The translations under genes and the position numbers were made by a program. The notes beneath the pieces are model-generated. The model did no database searches, was not told the origin of the DNA, and was given only the letters and a program-made list of their open reading frames with translations. 8,506 nt of DNA from contig JANWKK010000233.1 in the NCBI GenBank assembly GCA_025451425.1, positions 1 to 8,506 of the forward strand. The letters are read 5' to 3'. Numbering within the stretch: the stretch's first letter is position 1; each line of letters starts with the position of its first letter. This DNA comes from Gemmatimonadaceae bacterium. Lineage in GTDB: Bacteria; Gemmatimonadota; Gemmatimonadetes; Gemmatimonadales; Gemmatimonadaceae. Shown piece by piece: positions 5,714 to 8,506 of the stretch.

Positions 5714-6659
5714 TGAGCGCCTGGTCTCGCGGCATCAGCTTCTGGTGTTCTGGCACGAGCGACTTGTGAATCGCTAGTGCCGCAATGGCCCCATCCGAAG
5801 CGGCGGTAATCGCCAGCTGCGGCCCGGGGACGATGTCGCCGGCCGCGTACACGTCGTGCACCGATGTACGATAGTGGTCGTCGATGAGCACATGCCCCTC
5901 TTCGTCGCGCTCGCAGCCGAGTTGCAATGACAGCTTCGTACCGGCGTCGTCCGCGGGAAACTGGCCAATCGCGAGAAAGATTTTCTCTGCGTCGAGGTGC
6001 ATGCCGTCTGCCAGCTCGAGACTGTGAATCGTGTGACCTTCACACACGACGCGAAGGATCGGCTCAGTGAGCACGAGGATGTTGAGTGCGTCGAGCTTCT
6101 CGCAGTATTCGGGCAAGTCGAACGCGGATCGCTGACCGTTGGTGCAGATGATGATCTCGCGCGTCCACGTCGTTAGGTTGAGCGCCATCCCAACGGCGCG
6201 CCGACCGCTTCCAATCACGACAATCTTCTTTCCGCGCGCCTCGTAGCCATCGCAGTCGGGGCAGACGTGCGCATTCTCACCAAAGGTGTGATCGAGTCCA
6301 GGAACATCCGGCCAGACGTCGCGAATGCCGATGGCGAGTAGTAACCGACGAGCGCACAACGGTTCGCCTCTGACCATCTCGAGCGTGAATTCGTCGTCGC
6401 TCGACTTGCCGGCCGCGACGACGATATCATCGACGAGCTCGACGTCGTAGCACCGACACTCTTCTCGCCCAAGAGCGCGCAGATCCGCCGGACGAATGTT
6501 GGGAAGACCGAGAAATCCGTTCACGCCTCTGGTTTCCCAGTTGCGCGGATCGCCGCTGTCGACGAGAACAACTGAATGGAGATACCGCGCGAGCCAGATC
6601 GCGGCGCTGAGCCCCGCTGGTCCGCCGCCGACGATCGCGACATCGAAGATTCGTCCCAT
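5697..6659 (-). CDS. Thioredoxin-reductase-like FAD/NAD(P) flavoprotein with CPDC redox pair
   Basis: Protein of 320 residues, the normal size for class II pyridine nucleotide-disulfide oxidoreductases of the thioredoxin reductase type; no signal peptide, so cytosolic. The FAD-binding fold opens with DVAIVGGGPAGLSAA (residues 6-20) and closes with HDVYAAGDIVPG (268-279; Asp275 contacts FAD). The inserted NAD(P) domain has VVIGSGRRAVGMAL (147-160). Just before it, HVCPDCDGYEARGKK gives the CxxC pair Cys133/Cys136 at the place of the TrxR CATC site, so thiol-disulfide chemistry is plausible. The HRRxxxR motif that binds the NADPH 2'-phosphate in classical TrxB is absent (ICTNGQRS appears instead), as in GliT/HlmI-like relatives, so a true thioredoxin partner is not assured. 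The start is ATG 6659; the frame is open upstream but that stretch is Arg/Cys-rich and lies within the matrixin gene in another frame. No strong ribosome site is seen. It is the last gene of the leftward string. Confidence 0.9.
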   Translation of the reverse strand: MGRIFDVAIVGGGPAGLSAAIWLARYLHSVVLVDSGDPRNWETRGVNGFLGLPNIRPADLRALGREECRCYDVELVDDIVVAAGKSSDDEFTLEMVRGEPLCARRLLLAIGIRDVWPDVPGLDHTFGENAHVCPDCDGYEARGKKIVVIGSGRRAVGMALNLTTWTREIIICTNGQRSAFDLPEYCEKLDALNILVLTEPILRVVCEGHTIHSLELADGMHLDAEKIFLAIGQFPADDAGTKLSLQLGCERDEEGHVLIDDHYRTSVHDVYAAGDIVPGPQLAITAASDGAIAALAIHKSLVPEHQKLMPRDQALTTTGA

Positions 6660-6683
6660 GCGCGCAGCACAGGCGCAAGATCC

Positions 6684-6756
6684 GGGCGCGTGCGCTGGTT
6701 GCTGGTGACTGGTTGCTGGTGGTGGAATTACCAACCACCAATCACCGCACGCGCCC
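6684..6756. repeat. Long palindromic element between the matrixin and reductase genes
   Basis: The outer arms GGGCGCGTGCG (6684-6694) and CGCACGCGCCC (6746-6756) are perfectly complementary over 11 bp. Inward, CTGGTTGCTGGTG on the left pairs imperfectly with CACCAATCAC-type sequence on the right, extending the stem to roughly 20 bp. The right arm is also coding: it contains the last codons (Gly-Arg-Val-Arg) of the matrixin gene, and its stop at 6742-6744 lies in the stem. There is no T-run on the leftward downstream side, so it is more like a REP/attenuator or mRNA-stabilising hairpin than a simple terminator. It contains TGGTGGTTGGT (minus strand, 6730-6740), shared with the element at 3166-3223. 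Confidence 0.72.
6695..6722. repeat. Tandem 14-bp direct repeat within the palindrome
   Basis: CTGGTTGCTGGTGA (6695-6708) is followed directly by CTGGTTGCTGGTGG (6709-6722), matching at 13 of 14 positions. It makes up the left inner part of the palindrome, outside coding sequence, and could vary in copy number by slippage. Confidence 0.75.
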
Positions 6757-7563
6757 CGGTGGCAAGGAGTACAGCAGGTGCAGCGTTTCCTTATCGAGAT
6801 CGGTGATGTCGAGATGCGTGCTCTCGGGGTACATGATCGTTCCCGTGTTCTTCGAATGTCCAAGCCCGAGCGCGTGGCCGATTTCATGGCGCAGAATTTC
6901 GCTGATCTCGCCCGGCGGAAATGTGTCGCCGTCACGGTCATGAAGGGCGACCACGACCTCGGCGTGTCTCACCCATGAATTTTGATCGGCGAGCCGTCTC
7001 GTCTTGCCGATGCGCAGCTCGTCTACAGGGAACTGATCGATCCAGCGAACGACGATATCGGCGCCAACGGAGTCAGTTGGGAAAACGAAGCGCAGCGGAA
7101 TGCCGGCTGTCTGCCACTCCAGAAACACGTCGCGCGCAGACTGCACGTAACCAATCCACCAGTCGCGAACGTGCGGATCTGATTGGATCCAGACACGGAC
7201 TCCTTCGTCGCGATTCTCCGGCCATCGATATAGAACAGAGTCCTGCATCGCGAGGAGATCGTTGATGTAGGTCCGCGGCCCAGCGTCGGCGATCCGTCGC
7301 CGAATCTCGGCTGCGTTGCGAGAGGGCGCGCGCGTGCTCGAGGGCAGAACGGCGTTGTGTACGTCGGCACGATCAGACGCATTCTCGCGTCCGCCGCTCG
7401 AGTCGAGAGCGGAGTCTCCGAGCACATCGCTTCGCGGAGTGCCGGACTGCGCGACCTGGAACGCGTAACGACGCGGCTCCACCGTCGACTTCACGCTCTC
7501 GAACGCGATGAACGTGATGAGCGCGCCGACGGCACCAAGCAGCCAGTACTCGATGCGTCCCAT
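6742..7563 (-). CDS. Membrane-anchored matrixin-type zinc metalloprotease, second copy
   Basis: Protein of 273 residues in the metzincin clan, M10/matrixin type. The zinc site is HEIGHALGLGH (His226, Glu227 as general base, His230, His236), and the Met-turn is TGTIMYPES (Met244). The segment ending LHLLYSLPPGRVR corresponds to the final helix and LY-G motif of matrixins. Residues about 6-21 (YWLLGAVGALITFIAF) form one hydrophobic segment with no evident cleavage site, so it is probably a signal anchor with the catalytic domain outside. Residues 30-95 are a low-complexity, Ser/Arg/Ala-rich linker. There is no cysteine, so no cysteine-switch inhibition as in animal MMPs. It is paralogous to the neighbouring upstream gene: both have R-Y/TYI, W-IQ, W-GYV, WIDxF, HEIGH and LLYSLPPG blocks in the same order. 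It starts 49 bp after that gene's stop at ATG 7563, with no good ribosome site. Its 3' end forms one arm of the palindrome. Confidence 0.9.
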   Translation of the reverse strand: MGRIEYWLLGAVGALITFIAFESVKSTVEPRRYAFQVAQSGTPRSDVLGDSALDSSGGRENASDRADVHNAVLPSSTRAPSRNAAEIRRRIADAGPRTYINDLLAMQDSVLYRWPENRDEGVRVWIQSDPHVRDWWIGYVQSARDVFLEWQTAGIPLRFVFPTDSVGADIVVRWIDQFPVDELRIGKTRRLADQNSWVRHAEVVVALHDRDGDTFPPGEISEILRHEIGHALGLGHSKNTGTIMYPESTHLDITDLDKETLHLLYSLPPGRVR

Positions 7564-7612
7564 GAATGAAACGTCGCGGAACGACTGAGCGCGCGGCGAT
7601 CACTCGCCGGGA

Positions 7613-8377
7613 TCAGCGCACCGGACCAGGTGGGAGGGAGTACAGCAGTCGCACCGTCGCGCGGTCGGCGGAGGAGAGATCGCGCACACGGACCTTGGGC
7701 GCCATGATACTCGTCTGATCCTGCGTGTGATCGAGTCCGAGAAGATGTCCGATCTCGTGGAGCGCCATCGCGCGCATGGCTTCTTCGTCGAGCACCTCAC
7801 CTTGATGGTGATGCACGGCGAGAATGATGTTCGCGTCGGTAATCAACCAATCATCGTCGCGTGCCCACTTGGTGCGCCCGCTGATTGGCTCGCTGAAGTG
7901 ATCGATCCAGTTCACGTGGACTTCGGCGTCGGCGGAGTCGTCGACGAACACAAAGCCCAGGGGAAGGCCAACGGCCTCCCATTCCTCGAACGCTTCGCGT
8001 ACGCGATCGACGTAACCGGGCATCCAATCATCGATCGCTGCGCTCGGCTGGATCCATATCGCGAGCGGCCGATCGCCACGATCGGGCCAACGCGCGAGAG
8101 ACGAATCTCGCTGCTGCAGGATCTCGGCGATGTAGGTGCCCGGCTCATCGCGTCGTAACCGACGGCGCACTGCGGCGCGATCGGGTTCGTCGAGATCGTC
8201 GCCACGCGGTGGAAAGAGTGCGCGTCCGACGCTTCCGGCCGCGCTCTGTTCGCGCGACGCGGTGAGCGCGTGCGCGACAGCGACTTCGGGTGAACGCGTC
8301 TTTTTGACAGCGCCTAACGCGCCGACACCGACGGCGAGATACAGAACGGTCAAAGACGCTCGCTTAGCACGCTTCAT
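7613..8377 (-). CDS. Membrane-anchored matrixin-type zinc metalloprotease, first copy
   Basis: Protein of 254 residues, paralogue of the next gene leftward. The zinc-binding motif HEIGHLLGLDH places His207, Glu208, His211 and His217 as ligands and base; Met225 in TSIMAPK is the Met-turn. It ends LLYSLPPGPVR, almost the same as the paralogue. Residues 1-26 (KRAKRASLTVLYLAVGVGALGAVKK) are a Lys/Arg-rich start plus a hydrophobic stretch, either a signal peptide or an anchor. Residues 30-70 are a charged linker; the catalytic part begins near TYIAEIL (81-87). No cysteine is present. Compared with its paralogue the linker is shorter and the region before HEIGH is His-rich (LAVHHHQGE, 186-194). The ATG at 8377 overlaps the stop of the upstream hydrolase as ATGA, so translation is probably coupled. 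Substrates are unknown; surface or secreted protein turnover is the reasonable guess. Confidence 0.91.
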   Translation of the reverse strand: MKRAKRASLTVLYLAVGVGALGAVKKTRSPEVAVAHALTASREQSAAGSVGRALFPPRGDDLDEPDRAAVRRRLRRDEPGTYIAEILQQRDSSLARWPDRGDRPLAIWIQPSAAIDDWMPGYVDRVREAFEEWEAVGLPLGFVFVDDSADAEVHVNWIDHFSEPISGRTKWARDDDWLITDANIILAVHHHQGEVLDEEAMRAMALHEIGHLLGLDHTQDQTSIMAPKVRVRDLSSADRATVRLLYSLPPGPVR

Positions 8378-8506
8378 ACGGATTGGCGAACGGCGCCCAG
8401 CAGCGGGGCGGCGAGGAAGGAATCAACGACCGAGAAGAACACGTCCGGCGCTTCCCAGAAGGGCATGTGGCCCGAGTGAGGCACCAACTCGCGTTGCGCG
8501 CGAGGA
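8374..8506 (-). CDS. Alpha/beta hydrolase, C-terminal fragment (runs off the right edge)
   Basis: Forty-three C-terminal residues are visible, including ELVPHSGHMPFWEAPDVFF. The SGHMPFWE-P-F pattern followed by a final helix (SVVDSFL) is the catalytic-histidine end of alpha/beta hydrolases (PF00561/PF12697 type), with the His in SGHM as the charge-relay histidine. The nucleophile elbow and acid lie outside the window, so the exact class (esterase, haloalkane dehalogenase, proline iminopeptidase and others) cannot be decided. The stop TGA at 8374-8376 overlaps the ATG of the first matrixin (8375-8377), so the two genes are probably in one operon. Confidence 0.85.
   Translation of the reverse strand, partial: PRAQRELVPHSGHMPFWEAPDVFFSVVDSFLAAPLLGAVRQSV

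Noticed and set aside
6660..6941. Upstream extension of the reductase reading frame
   Set aside because: It is Arg/Cys/Thr-rich, overlaps the matrixin gene on the same strand in another frame, and the FAD motif sits at the normal distance from ATG 6659.

Overview
The window is GC-rich (about 60% by eye), almost fully coding, and has no rRNA, tRNA, CRISPR array or transposase gene that I can see. The gene set is an Omp85-type outer-membrane barrel, a zinc-binding anti-sigma factor paired with an ECF sigma factor, secreted PDZ and serine-hydrolase proteins, and small anchored matrixins. This points to a diderm environmental bacterium. Style of proteins and intergenic repeats resembles Gemmatimonadota, but that is an impression from sequence alone, not a marker-based placement.

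Left part (1-2913): the 5' end of a leftward gene with a DUF2156-like N-terminus leaves the window at base 1. It diverges from a 406-residue outer-membrane barrel protein of the BamA/TamA (bacterial surface antigen) type. That gene converges on a leftward exported serine hydrolase of the beta-lactamase/penicillin-binding-protein fold, which ends in an unusual acid-free Lys/Ser/Ala tail.

Middle (2914-5713): a 368-bp non-coding stretch, containing an imperfect palindrome and one TATAAT box, separates the hydrolase from a rightward three-gene cassette. The cassette is an ECF sigma factor, an overlapping membrane-anchored ZAS-type anti-sigma factor, and an exported protein with two PDZ domains and no protease domain. 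The layout reads as a self-contained envelope-stress signalling unit and is the best candidate here for a poorly described system.

Right part (5697-8506): a leftward gene string consists of the C-terminus of an alpha/beta hydrolase (cut by the window edge), two paralogous membrane-anchored zinc metalloproteases of the matrixin type, and a thioredoxin-reductase-like flavoprotein with a CPDC redox pair. The first junction is an ATGA stop/start overlap. The matrixin-reductase junction carries a long palindrome with perfect 11-bp arms, half of which is the 3' end of the matrixin gene. The reductase gene overlaps the end of the PDZ gene tail-to-tail by 17 bp.

The two palindromes (3166-3223 and 6684-6756) share an exact 11-mer and a similar GGTTGGT/ACCAGC vocabulary, so they may belong to one dispersed repeat family.
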